Of a DNA stretch of 64,000 nt, positions 1 to 7,966 are shown piece by piece. A program made the translations under genes and the position numbers. Where the stretch lies: assembly GCA_019637995.1 (NCBI GenBank), contig JAHBUQ010000004.1, forward strand, positions 62,001-126,000, given 5' to 3'. Within the stretch, counting starts at the first letter, position 1; each line of letters begins with the position of its first letter. This DNA is from Ignavibacteriota bacterium. Its GTDB lineage: Bacteria > Bacteroidota > Ignavibacteria > Kapaibacteriales > UBA2268. The notes under the pieces were generated by a model, which was given only the letters and a program-made list of their open reading frames with translations, searched no databases and was not told the origin of the DNA.

Positions 1-1
1 T

Positions 2-115
2 TCTCTTAAAAAAGAAATTTCTGATTTTTCAAAAAGTACTTCAATGATTAAAATTGCTGCCTTTCTATCATTGACAGCAGCTTTACTATCAATTATTTTG
101 AACTTTCTGCTGTAA
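2..115 (+). CDS. C-terminal tail of a membrane-anchored protein (partial)
   Basis: An open frame enters from the left edge and stops at TAA 113-115. Its 37 visible residues are a short polar stretch (KKEISDFSKS) followed by about 20 hydrophobic residues, so the protein ends in a single transmembrane helix. The family cannot be told from so little. It could also be chance, but the polar-to-hydrophobic layout ending right before a long AT-rich gap looks genuine. Confidence 0.4.
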   Translation, partial: SLKKEISDFSKSTSMIKIAAFLSLTAALLSIILNFLL

Positions 116-769
116 ATTTCAACTCACTTTTCAACTCTACCAGTTTATCATATTGTAAAAATTCGTTTTTGATAAATAATTTGTTTTTTTATAGATTTAA
201 ATAAGAGTAATTTATCTTTAAAAATTTCATGACAAAAAAAAAAGCCTTAAACAATTATTAATAATGTGATTAAGAGATTTAATCATTTAGTTCTAATTAA
301 AATATCATTTAATATTGTTAATTTCCAAAGTTAAGATTGTGATAATATTATTTGCTTAAATGATTATATTTTTCAATATTTTAGCTAATTATTGGTTAAT
401 TTTAATTGAATATTTCAAAGTCATATTCCTTGAAAAATACCTTAGAATCTTATCAAAAAAATATTTATTTTTAATTAACAGAATATTAACATTCTAACTT
501 GTTGAAAGCAAAAATGTTTAAATTTTCCAAGAAAAATAGTTTCAAAAATAAAAATTTTTTTGTTGTTTGTTATCAAAAAAAATTGCTATTTTGAATTGAA
601 ATTTTTGGTAAATTTATATAAAGTTTTCTTTGAAAACATATTCGCACTAAAAAATACCTAAAAAATGGTAAACTACAAAACATATTTAGGTATTTTTTTG
701 TCTGAATCTGTTGTGAAATCTTGTATGTTACTAATAATCAACTATTTAGCAACACAAAAAAAGATTACT
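116..769. other. AT-rich intergenic region upstream of dnaA
   Basis: About 650 bases of very AT-rich DNA with poly-A and poly-T runs and no credible gene. An open stretch begins at an ATG at 665, but its first 35 codons do not resemble DnaA and are probably untranslated leader. I looked for DnaA boxes of the form TTATNCACA on both strands and found none convincing; TTATCAAAA occurs near 448 and 571 but is a poor match. A small inverted repeat GATTAA/TTAATC lies at 268-284. An origin here is possible because of dnaA but is not shown. Confidence 0.4.
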
Positions 770-2254
770 ATGAACAAACAGAGTTATACTGAATCAGAAT
801 TAAAAATAAGTCAAAATGGCTTTTCAGCTACAATTAATGGCAATGATTTACTATCACCAGCCATCAAAAACCATGCTGATGAATTATGGTCAAAATCATT
901 GAGAATTATCAAAGATAATGTTGGTAATCAGGTTTTTAAAACTTGGTTTAAACCCATCAAAGCCTTGGAATGGATGAATAACCGACTAACCTTGTCAGTA
1001 CCAAGTCAGTTTTTTCATGAGTGGATTGAAGAACATTATTATGATTTGTTGAGAAAAACTATATCTCAGTTTTTTGGTGAATCGGCTGAAGTCGAATATA
1101 AAATTGTTTTTGATGCAATTGAAGATGATACTAAAACACGTGAGATTAGTCTTCCCGGATTCCGTCATGACCCTAAACCGGCTCAAAATACACTGCCATT
1201 TGAACCAATATTGCTCAGCCAGAAAGAATTTCCTACATTTTTAAATCCAAAATATACATTAGATAATTTTATAACCGGGGAATCCAATCAGCTTGCTTCA
1301 TCAGCTGCCAGAGCTATCAGCGAAAACCCGGGAAAGACAAAGTTTAACCCTCTTGTAATTTATGGAAATACAGGGCTTGGCAAAACGCATCTTGCGCAGG
1401 CTATCGGAAATCATGTTTCGAAATCATATCCCCGTCTTAGAGTGCTTTATACTGATTGCGAAAAATTTACTTTAGAGTTCATTAGCGCCATTCAAAATAA
1501 TACAGTCAGTGATTTTTCTAATTTTTACAGGTCAATAGATGTACTCATAGTAGATGATATACATTTTTTAGCCGGCAAAGAGCGTACTCAGGACAATTTC
1601 TTCCATACTTTCAACTCATTATACCAAGCCGGAAAACAAATCATACTGACAAGCGACAGACCCCCCAAGGAACTTGTTGACCTTGATTCCAGATTGATTT
1701 CGCGTTTTCAGTGGGGACTCATCACTGATGTTAAAATCCCTGATTATGAGATGAGAATGGCTATAATTCAAAAGAAAAGCAAAGATGAAGGTATCGAGAT
1801 GCCGCTTGATGTCATTGAATATATCGCCAGAAATGTAAAATCAAATGTTCGTGACCTCGAAGGAACATTAATCGGCATAATCGCACGTGTTACATTCGAC
1901 AAAAAACCGCTTTCAGTTGACCTTGCCAAAGAAGTTATTTATTGTAATAATCAACCAAAATTTGAAGATATTACTATTGATTATATCAAAAGAGTTGTTG
2001 CAGAGTATTTTGGTATGAGTACAGATATCCTTATCAGCAAATCCAGAAAGCATGCTATAGCCCTACCCAGACATATTGCAATTTATCTTACAAAAAGCCT
2101 TACAACAACTCCGCTAAAAGGAATCGGTGCCGAGTTTGGCGGTCGTGATCATTCTACAATTTTGCACAGCTGTCAGACTGTAGATGATTACATTGCGACA
2201 GACAAGAAAGTAAAATCTGATGTAGAAGAGTTATTCAAGATGTTGAAGAGATAG
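770..2254 (+). CDS. dnaA: Chromosomal replication initiator protein DnaA
   Basis: DnaA is the AAA+ ATPase that binds DnaA boxes and opens the replication origin. The 494-residue product has the domain I helix pattern near residues 30-100 (LWSKSLRIIKDNV, QVFKTWFKP), Walker A GNTGLGKT at 199-206, Walker B VLIVDD at 258-263, and the domain IV DNA-binding signature with GAEFGGRDHSTILH near 455-468. The ATG at 770 is preferred to the one at 665 because the family starts just before domain I; no clear Shine-Dalgarno sequence precedes it. dnaN, the usual neighbour, is absent: the next gene is on the other strand, 4 bases after the stop. Confidence 0.96.
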   Translation: MNKQSYTESELKISQNGFSATINGNDLLSPAIKNHADELWSKSLRIIKDNVGNQVFKTWFKPIKALEWMNNRLTLSVPSQFFHEWIEEHYYDLLRKTISQFFGESAEVEYKIVFDAIEDDTKTREISLPGFRHDPKPAQNTLPFEPILLSQKEFPTFLNPKYTLDNFITGESNQLASSAARAISENPGKTKFNPLVIYGNTGLGKTHLAQAIGNHVSKSYPRLRVLYTDCEKFTLEFISAIQNNTVSDFSNFYRSIDVLIVDDIHFLAGKERTQDNFFHTFNSLYQAGKQIILTSDRPPKELVDLDSRLISRFQWGLITDVKIPDYEMRMAIIQKKSKDEGIEMPLDVIEYIARNVKSNVRDLEGTLIGIIARVTFDKKPLSVDLAKEVIYCNNQPKFEDITIDYIKRVVAEYFGMSTDILISKSRKHAIALPRHIAIYLTKSLTTTPLKGIGAEFGGRDHSTILHSCQTVDDYIATDKKVKSDVEELFKMLKR

Positions 2255-2258
2255 ATTT

Positions 2259-2891
2259 TTATTGATTTGAGACTTCATAGCAATGACTGCAAAGCGATTT
2301 TTCCCGCTCTTCATTTGTGGCTATAACCACAGCGCCGCCGCCGGCTGCATGATTTACTATTATTTTATTAATAATTTCTATACCATCTAAATCAAGATTA
2401 GTAGTAGGTTCATCAAGGAATAGAATTGTCGGATTAGTTTGTAAAGCTAATATAAACTTCATTCTTTGCTTCATCCCCGAAGAAAAATTGCGTATTGGAG
2501 TATTTTTATGTCTAATGAGTTTAAAATCTGTGAGCTGTCTATTGAGCTTGTCGTAATCCGGATTTACTGCTCTTAAATCAGCTGAAACTTTATAATGCTC
2601 TATAGGTGTAAACTCTTCATAAAGATTTAAATATGGTGCTACAAGAGCAATTTCATCTTTTACGTCGTTGAAAGAAACTTTCTTATCATCAACTTTTAAA
2701 TCAATACTTCCTGATGTATGAGAAAGAACCCCTGTCATTACTTTAACAAGAGTGGACTTACCTGAACCGTTAGAGCCTGTTAAAGCAATTATACTTCCAT
2801 TGGTAAAATTCAGATTCAGATTCCTAAATATGAAATGTTTACGTATGAACGACTTTGATAGGTCTTTTACGATATAGTTAAATTTAATCAT
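2259..2891 (-). CDS. ABC transporter ATP-binding protein, CcmA-like
   Basis: A 210-residue single ABC ATPase domain. Visible motifs are Walker A GSNGSGKST near residues 39-47, the signature FSSGMKQRMK, and Walker B with the catalytic Glu in TILFLDEPT. Its length and compactness resemble CcmA-type or small export ATPases. Its start overlaps the end of the upstream metalloprotease-like gene by 8 bases, so the two are probably translated together. No membrane partner is adjacent, so substrate and direction are unknown. Haem export is only a guess from the sequence style. Confidence 0.85.
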   Translation of the reverse strand: MIKFNYIVKDLSKSFIRKHFIFRNLNLNFTNGSIIALTGSNGSGKSTLVKVMTGVLSHTSGSIDLKVDDKKVSFNDVKDEIALVAPYLNLYEEFTPIEHYKVSADLRAVNPDYDKLNRQLTDFKLIRHKNTPIRNFSSGMKQRMKFILALQTNPTILFLDEPTTNLDLDGIEIINKIIVNHAAGGGAVVIATNEEREKSLCSHCYEVSNQ

Positions 2892-4581
2892 TGATTACAA
2901 CAAATTTGCCGATTGTTACATTATCTCCGTCGTGAATTCCGAAAATATAAACGCCTGAAGCAATTTCAGAAGGAATTTTATCCCAAACCAGGACTTTGTT
3001 TTGATTATTTACTGTTACTTGCAAATTGTCTGCATAAATCTGGTGCATCTCGCTGTTATACACAACTAAAAGCAACTTTGAATAAAGCTCTGATTTTTCA
3101 GGAGCAGGAAACAGCATATAAATATCAATATTCTTTCTAAATGGATTAGGATAGGCGTAAGAAATATCTACAGTTCTTCCACCGGGTTTAACAATCAAAT
3201 TTGAACAGATAAAATTGGGGTCTATTTCAGAATCTATCCAGTAATTAATCCTATCAAGTTTATTGCTATTGGTAATTTCGTTATCGGCTACTCTCCAAAA
3301 ATAATTTTTACTTACTGATAATTGTCGCGTCGCTGAATTTATATCCAGATTTGCCATCATAATATCAAGAGTGTCATCGGTAATATCACCTGAAGCAGGA
3401 AAGTAAAATCTCAGCATCCGGAATTCCAAAGGTGCCATCACGCCGGATGTTGAGTTTGATGGTGGTGAGAAAAAGATATTACTGAAAGGCTCAACCTCCG
3501 GAAGTTCCTCTGCATTTGAGAAATACTTACCTTCAATCGAACGATTGCCAGTATGATATGCCCATTCAAGAAACTCACACCATGCATCACGCATGCTTGA
3601 ACCATAATCCTTAAGTGATAAATCTATGGCAGTATAAACCTCATTACCCTCGCTTACTTTCTCCCACATTAATCTCATAATTCCAATACCGAATTTTTCT
3701 ATCAGGTATTTATTAAAAATCGAATGTCCGTATCCTGTGAATGCATCGTCAATACCAAATGGATAAATTGATGGGTTTTTGAACAAGCCTCTTACATACT
3801 GAAGATAATCTTTAACTTCAGGAAAAAATACAAATTCCATTGCAACTGCATTCATCTCCATAACAGTAAGTCCCGGGTGGCTGGCACCATACATAAATTG
3901 TATTGCATGGAAGAACTCATGAGCAACAGTAACTTTCATTGAAGGTATGCCGGGATAACGAAATGCCTGAACTGTTTTGCCTCCTTTTGGTCTGATTGAA
4001 TCAGTTGCTGCAAAGTCATTGTCTATAATAATATAAGTGTAGTTTGTAGAAAATGGAGTCGAGGAAATATAATCAGAATTTGCCCAGTAAGTGATACCAT
4101 AAGTGCCACCGTAAGAATAATCGGATACAGAAGTATCATCATCGCTATTACCTATATCATATAAATATACATCATAATGGTCGGAACCTCTGCCACCCCT
4201 ATCCGGATAAGGTGACCTGAAACCTAATTCATTGATGTAAATGTCAAATACATAATCAAAATAATAGCATACCGAATCGACATAATCCGGAATATTATTT
4301 TGATTTTTGTCTAACATTGGAGGAGCATGTACTCCGGTAGTATCGAAATGAATCTTGAATTTACCGCTTGGGGAAATGACATTTCTGTGTCCAACTGCAG
4401 GCTCATCGTCACGCCATTCAATAGTACGCTGGAGATACTCGCGTCCTTCAGAGGTAAAAGTAAGGTGAGTACCGCATTTAGTTCCGCAATCCTGACAGCC
4501 TTTAATGTCATTTGAATAAATAGAAAGCGATGATGTTAGAAATGTCAGTAGTATTCCAAACAAAAAAGAGTATTTAATCAT
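2884..4581 (-). CDS. Secreted HEXXH metalloprotease-like protein with T9SS sorting domain
   Basis: A 565-residue exported protein. It opens with a signal peptide (LFGILLTFLTSSLSIYS). The middle carries HEFFH at residues 221-225, a zincin-type HEXXH motif, in a context like the MXAN_6640-type putative metalloproteases. Conserved-looking sequence around DKNQNNIPDYVDSV near residue 90 resembles calcium-binding or family-specific lead-in of those proteins. The last 90 residues form a T9SS type A sorting domain: YAYPNPF near 475, then GVYIFGI and the terminal KFVVIND. The protein should cross the outer membrane by T9SS and be anchored or released. It lies 20 bases downstream of a small Fn3-like gene and overlaps the ABC ATPase. 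Proteolysis is inferred from the motif. Confidence 0.82.
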   Translation of the reverse strand: MIKYSFLFGILLTFLTSSLSIYSNDIKGCQDCGTKCGTHLTFTSEGREYLQRTIEWRDDEPAVGHRNVISPSGKFKIHFDTTGVHAPPMLDKNQNNIPDYVDSVCYYFDYVFDIYINELGFRSPYPDRGGRGSDHYDVYLYDIGNSDDDTSVSDYSYGGTYGITYWANSDYISSTPFSTNYTYIIIDNDFAATDSIRPKGGKTVQAFRYPGIPSMKVTVAHEFFHAIQFMYGASHPGLTVMEMNAVAMEFVFFPEVKDYLQYVRGLFKNPSIYPFGIDDAFTGYGHSIFNKYLIEKFGIGIMRLMWEKVSEGNEVYTAIDLSLKDYGSSMRDAWCEFLEWAYHTGNRSIEGKYFSNAEELPEVEPFSNIFFSPPSNSTSGVMAPLEFRMLRFYFPASGDITDDTLDIMMANLDINSATRQLSVSKNYFWRVADNEITNSNKLDRINYWIDSEIDPNFICSNLIVKPGGRTVDISYAYPNPFRKNIDIYMLFPAPEKSELYSKLLLVVYNSEMHQIYADNLQVTVNNQNKVLVWDKIPSEIASGVYIFGIHDGDNVTIGKFVVIND

Positions 4582-4601
4582 TTTTAATGCCCGGGAAATA
4601 A

Positions 4602-5039
4602 TTATCTGAACATTTCCTTAATCATACCCCAAGTTCTTCTGATACTGCTGGGCTGGTGCTTGATTAACGCAACATCTGAATATGAAAAAGTATTGTTTGC
4701 ATAAACAATTTTAAGACGATAATTATAAGTCTTCTGTGTCATTAAATCATCGTTTCCTTCATAAGTATCCTGCTTCATAAAAGCTTCCGTATCCACATAG
4801 CTGTAAGTACTTGGAGTACCTTTTGCGAGCTGATGAGTTATTCGCTTGAATGAATTATTGGATGTGGTGCTACGCTCAAGCTCGAATCGTCTGACTCCAT
4901 CTTCACTCGTTGATGTCCAGCGAATAGTTACAGAATCACCGTTCGATTCAGCAGAGAAATTCTGTATAATCGAATTACTTGCTAACAGTCCTAAAACTGA
5001 GGTAATTAAAACAAAAAATATTATTTTGATATTTTTCAT
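4602..5039 (-). CDS. Small exported protein with fibronectin type III-like domain
   Basis: A 145-residue protein with a signal peptide (IIFFVLITSVLGLLASN) and a single domain of Fn3 style: VTIRWTSTSEDGVRRFELERS, then a tyrosine-bearing strand YNYRLKIVYANNTFSYSD. Such WTT.SE....FELERS modules are frequent next to T9SS sorting domains in FCB bacteria, but no sorting domain is seen here. It is the first gene of the minus-strand run ending with the ABC ATPase, 20 bases before the metalloprotease-like gene, so a shared envelope role is likely. The biochemical function is unknown. Confidence 0.72.
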   Translation of the reverse strand: MKNIKIIFFVLITSVLGLLASNSIIQNFSAESNGDSVTIRWTSTSEDGVRRFELERSTTSNNSFKRITHQLAKGTPSTYSYVDTEAFMKQDTYEGNDDLMTQKTYNYRLKIVYANNTFSYSDVALIKHQPSSIRRTWGMIKEMFR

Positions 5040-5130
5040 AGTACAAAATTAAGCATATTTTCATTAATAGAAAAATAAATTTTATGTTAATTTATAAAAA
5101 TACTCTGTAAGTTGATATAAAATATAATAA

Positions 5131-5661
5131 TTATTCTTCCAAAACAATCACTATATCCTGTTCCCAACTGTACTCAGGAAATTCTTCAATTTTTCCTACA
5201 AGCTCTAATTCCTTATAAATCAACAAAGTAGGCACAAGTTTAATCTCAATATTATCAATGTCAGTATCAGTAATCTTCTTATCACGCCCCACACCAATTA
5301 TTCGGTATTGAACGGAATCTATATTACATTCGTCAAAAATTTTAATCAGTTTGGGCAATTCCGACTTAGTGTCTCCGCACCAAGAACCTGCAATTATTAC
5401 GAATGATATATCTCCGGTATTTACCAACTCTTTGATTCTATCAATCTGAATTTTATCTGTTTGATAAGATTCAGCAGCAACAATATTCCAACCGGTTTCA
5501 GAAAACCAATCATTTACACTGCACTGACCAAGTAGAATTAGACGATTGGAGTCATCGAAATATTTTTCATATCCAAAACTTATAATAAAGTTAGGGTAAA
5601 TTACTAAAAATATAACAATATTTAAAACTAATTTCAATTTGCATACCTGATAATATATCAT
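5131..5661 (-). CDS. Thioredoxin-fold protein with single-cysteine WCGDT motif
   Basis: A 176-residue protein with an N-terminal hydrophobic segment, so probably exported or membrane anchored. The thioredoxin fold shows as FVIIAGSWCGDTKSELPKL (strand then active-site helix) and a later cis-proline strand VPTLLIY. The usual CxxC is reduced to C-G-D-T, so it cannot form the ordinary intramolecular disulfide; it may be a monothiol enzyme or a binding protein. It lies about 90 bases upstream of the Fn3/metalloprotease run and could be a separate unit. The fold assignment is firm, the function is not. Confidence 0.75.
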   Translation of the reverse strand: MIYYQVCKLKLVLNIVIFLVIYPNFIISFGYEKYFDDSNRLILLGQCSVNDWFSETGWNIVAAESYQTDKIQIDRIKELVNTGDISFVIIAGSWCGDTKSELPKLIKIFDECNIDSVQYRIIGVGRDKKITDTDIDNIEIKLVPTLLIYKELELVGKIEEFPEYSWEQDIVIVLEE

Positions 5662-5816
5662 ATAGACGCTTATAATTATGAAATAGTTACAATTAGTGAC
5701 TTTTTTGATTAAAATTGTACATATTTTTGAAATATTGCTTTTTTATTTTGCAAAAACAATATCAAATTATTAAATTTAATATTAATTTTTAGTCAAATTT
5801 TAAAAAAGGTATTTCT

Positions 5817-6455
5817 ATGAAAAGGTTATTGGCGATTTTAGTACTTTTTTCAGCATTCAGTATCAATTCAATAGCTCAATCACCCGAGTTTGCGAGAGAA
5901 TCAAATAATTATCTTATGGGTATCGGACCTGTAATCGGATTTAAAATGGGCGTTAATGCCGCAGAAGTTCCTGATGGTGTTAAAAATGGGGTAGCTGCTG
6001 CTGCAATGCCTGATTTCGGGGCTCAGTTCTATATGCCTTTTGACCCGGAAAATAAAATGGGACTCATAATTGATGCAGTCTATGCAAATTATCCATATCT
6101 GCTAAAAACAGGCGGCGCAGAACTTACCGATAGATTTCAATATTTCGGATTAGGAGCAAATTTCTTTTTATCAGGCTTCACAGTTGGTTTTAATTTTGGC
6201 TTTCCTCTTGGCGGCGAAAGGTCAACTCCTGCAGGCGAACTGGAAATTGATGCAGCTCAGCTGAATACAATGATTGAGTTTCGGATTGGAGGGAATTTCA
6301 CACTAAACGAAAGTAATTTTGGAAGACTTGTACTTTTCATTAATGCCGGTTATCAGATTAATGGTCAATATACTGATGAAATGAATCAAGGAACTTACAA
6401 TCCGCATCCTGCTTCCCTGCAGCTTGGACTTGGATATATTCTTAACCTGCAATAA
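5817..6455 (+). CDS. Outer-membrane beta-barrel protein
   Basis: A 212-residue protein with a cleavable signal peptide (LLAILVLFSAFSINSIAQ) followed by alternating hydrophobic and polar strands and many glycines, ending in LQLGLGYILNLQ. This is the style of the small porin-family or PorT-like barrels of FCB bacteria. The first ATG at 5817 begins the signal peptide directly and an AAAAAGG run lies just upstream. No ligand or partner can be inferred. The preceding 155 bases are AT-rich and presumably hold its promoter. Confidence 0.75.
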   Translation: MKRLLAILVLFSAFSINSIAQSPEFARESNNYLMGIGPVIGFKMGVNAAEVPDGVKNGVAAAAMPDFGAQFYMPFDPENKMGLIIDAVYANYPYLLKTGGAELTDRFQYFGLGANFFLSGFTVGFNFGFPLGGERSTPAGELEIDAAQLNTMIEFRIGGNFTLNESNFGRLVLFINAGYQINGQYTDEMNQGTYNPHPASLQLGLGYILNLQ

Positions 6456-6545
6456 ATTTGATTATTATACTTATCTAAAGTTTGTTGAAATGATTTTTGA
6501 TAAAATGATTTTCGACAAACTTTTTTTATTTTTTTGGAGAATAAT

Positions 6546-7448
6546 ATGAAACTCTCATCGAACCTGAAAATCAAATTCTTCAGTTTGTTTTTTTTATCAA
6601 TATTTTCATTTTTGATTATTTCTTGTGGTGGCAGTAGCGATAACAACGATAAACCCGAAAAGTTGGCAATTTCAAAAATGGCATTAGAAGATATGCCGGA
6701 TCGAAGTCTGAATTCTCCGGTTCAGGATTTCCAATTGACTAAAGCAAATCATGAAAATCTCGGTAAAGATGAAGCTTTATCTCCGAAAAAAATGCTTATC
6801 AAAAATGGAAATGTAAGAATAAAAGTTTCTGATGTAACTAAAGCAAAAAATGCAGTTGATAAAATTATCGAAAACTATGATGCATACTATATCAATGAAA
6901 ATCTTAGTAAGGATGAGTACAGATACAGTTATTATTTAACCATAAAAATACCCTCAAGTAAGTTTGATGAAATAATTAGAGATATTTCCAAAATTGATGG
7001 TTCATTAACAGAACTTTCTGTTAATTCGGAAGATGTTACTCAGGAATATTTCGATTTGGAAATCCGCTTAGGGAACAAATCAGCATATTTGGATAAATAT
7101 CGCGATATTCTCAAACAAGCTAAGACTATTAAAGAAATTCTGGAAGTTGAGGAAAAAATCAGGATTATTGAAGAAGAGATTGAGTCTGTAAAAGGCAGAA
7201 TAAAATATTTGAGCCAGAGGGCTGCATACAGCACATTGAGCCTTGATTTGTATCAGGTCAATCACATAACAATTAATCCTGAGGATGGTTTTTTCTCAAG
7301 AATACTTGATTCTTTCATTAAGGGCTGGAAAGCACTTACCGAATTTATTATTTTCACGATTGTTTTGTGGCCCTTTATAATTATCTTCGGTATAACCGGA
7401 TATATTGTTTATAGAATAATCAGGAAATCACATATAAAAAAAAGCTAA
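6546..7448 (+). CDS. DUF4349-family lipoprotein
   Basis: A 300-residue protein. The ATG at 6546 is chosen because GGAG lies 8 bases upstream and it begins the signal sequence; a TTG start at 6534 would overlap that ribosome site. The lipobox is LIISC, so it is a lipoprotein. The DUF4349 domain spans roughly residues 85-245 (KNGNVRIKVSDV, then a long coiled coil EVEEKIRIIEEEIESVKGR, then YSTLSLDLYQ), and a C-terminal transmembrane helix follows. The combination of lipid anchor and membrane helix is usual for this family. Its role is unknown; it lies alone between a barrel gene and rsfS. Confidence 0.84.
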   Translation: MKLSSNLKIKFFSLFFLSIFSFLIISCGGSSDNNDKPEKLAISKMALEDMPDRSLNSPVQDFQLTKANHENLGKDEALSPKKMLIKNGNVRIKVSDVTKAKNAVDKIIENYDAYYINENLSKDEYRYSYYLTIKIPSSKFDEIIRDISKIDGSLTELSVNSEDVTQEYFDLEIRLGNKSAYLDKYRDILKQAKTIKEILEVEEKIRIIEEEIESVKGRIKYLSQRAAYSTLSLDLYQVNHITINPEDGFFSRILDSFIKGWKALTEFIIFTIVLWPFIIIFGITGYIVYRIIRKSHIKKS

Positions 7449-7529
7449 AATTCAAATAATACAATATTAAGGCATTATAACGTTATATATTCTTTTAATA
7501 ATGTTAAATATTTTTGGATATCAATAGGA

Positions 7530-7964
7530 TTGTCTAAATACGGAAAACCACGTTCAACTAAAGGCTTAGCAACTTTGTGTGCTAAACTTGCTGATGATAA
7601 ACTTGCAGATGAAATTATACTTATCAATCTTGGTTCAATAGAGCATGCACCTGCCGATTTCTTTGTAATTTGCAGTTGCGATTCTGATATACAGGTCGAG
7701 GCTGTTGTAAGCAATATAGACCGAACATTCAAAACAATGGAATTAATTCGTCCAAAAGTTGAGGGCTTGGAATCAAAAAACTGGGTTATACTTGACTTTT
7801 TCGATGTTGTAGTTCATGTTTTTCTCAAAGAAGCACGTAATTATTATAAATTGGAAAAATTATGGGGAGATGGTGAATTCTTTGAACTCAATAACTCGCG
7901 TGAACTACGAAAAGTAAATAACAAAGATCTTATAAATGTAATCAAGGATAAGGTGCTGAATTAA
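7530..7964 (+). CDS. rsfS: Ribosomal silencing factor RsfS
   Basis: RsfS binds protein L14 of the large ribosomal subunit and blocks subunit joining when nutrients are low. The 144-residue product has the family pattern: CAKLADDKLADEIILINL, APADFFVICSCDSDIQVEA, and the C-terminal WVILDFFDVVVHVFLKEARNYYKLEKLW. The start used is TTG at 7530; no ATG is available before the conserved region, so the true start is uncertain by several codons. It stops 2 bases before argS, suggesting one transcript. Confidence 0.92.
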   Translation: MSKYGKPRSTKGLATLCAKLADDKLADEIILINLGSIEHAPADFFVICSCDSDIQVEAVVSNIDRTFKTMELIRPKVEGLESKNWVILDFFDVVVHVFLKEARNYYKLEKLWGDGEFFELNNSRELRKVNNKDLINVIKDKVLN

Positions 7965-7966
7965 TT

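Noticed and set aside
7476..7487. TATAACGTTATA palindrome before rsfS as an operator
   Set aside because: A single 12-base AT-rich palindrome is expected by chance and no second copy was seen nearby.
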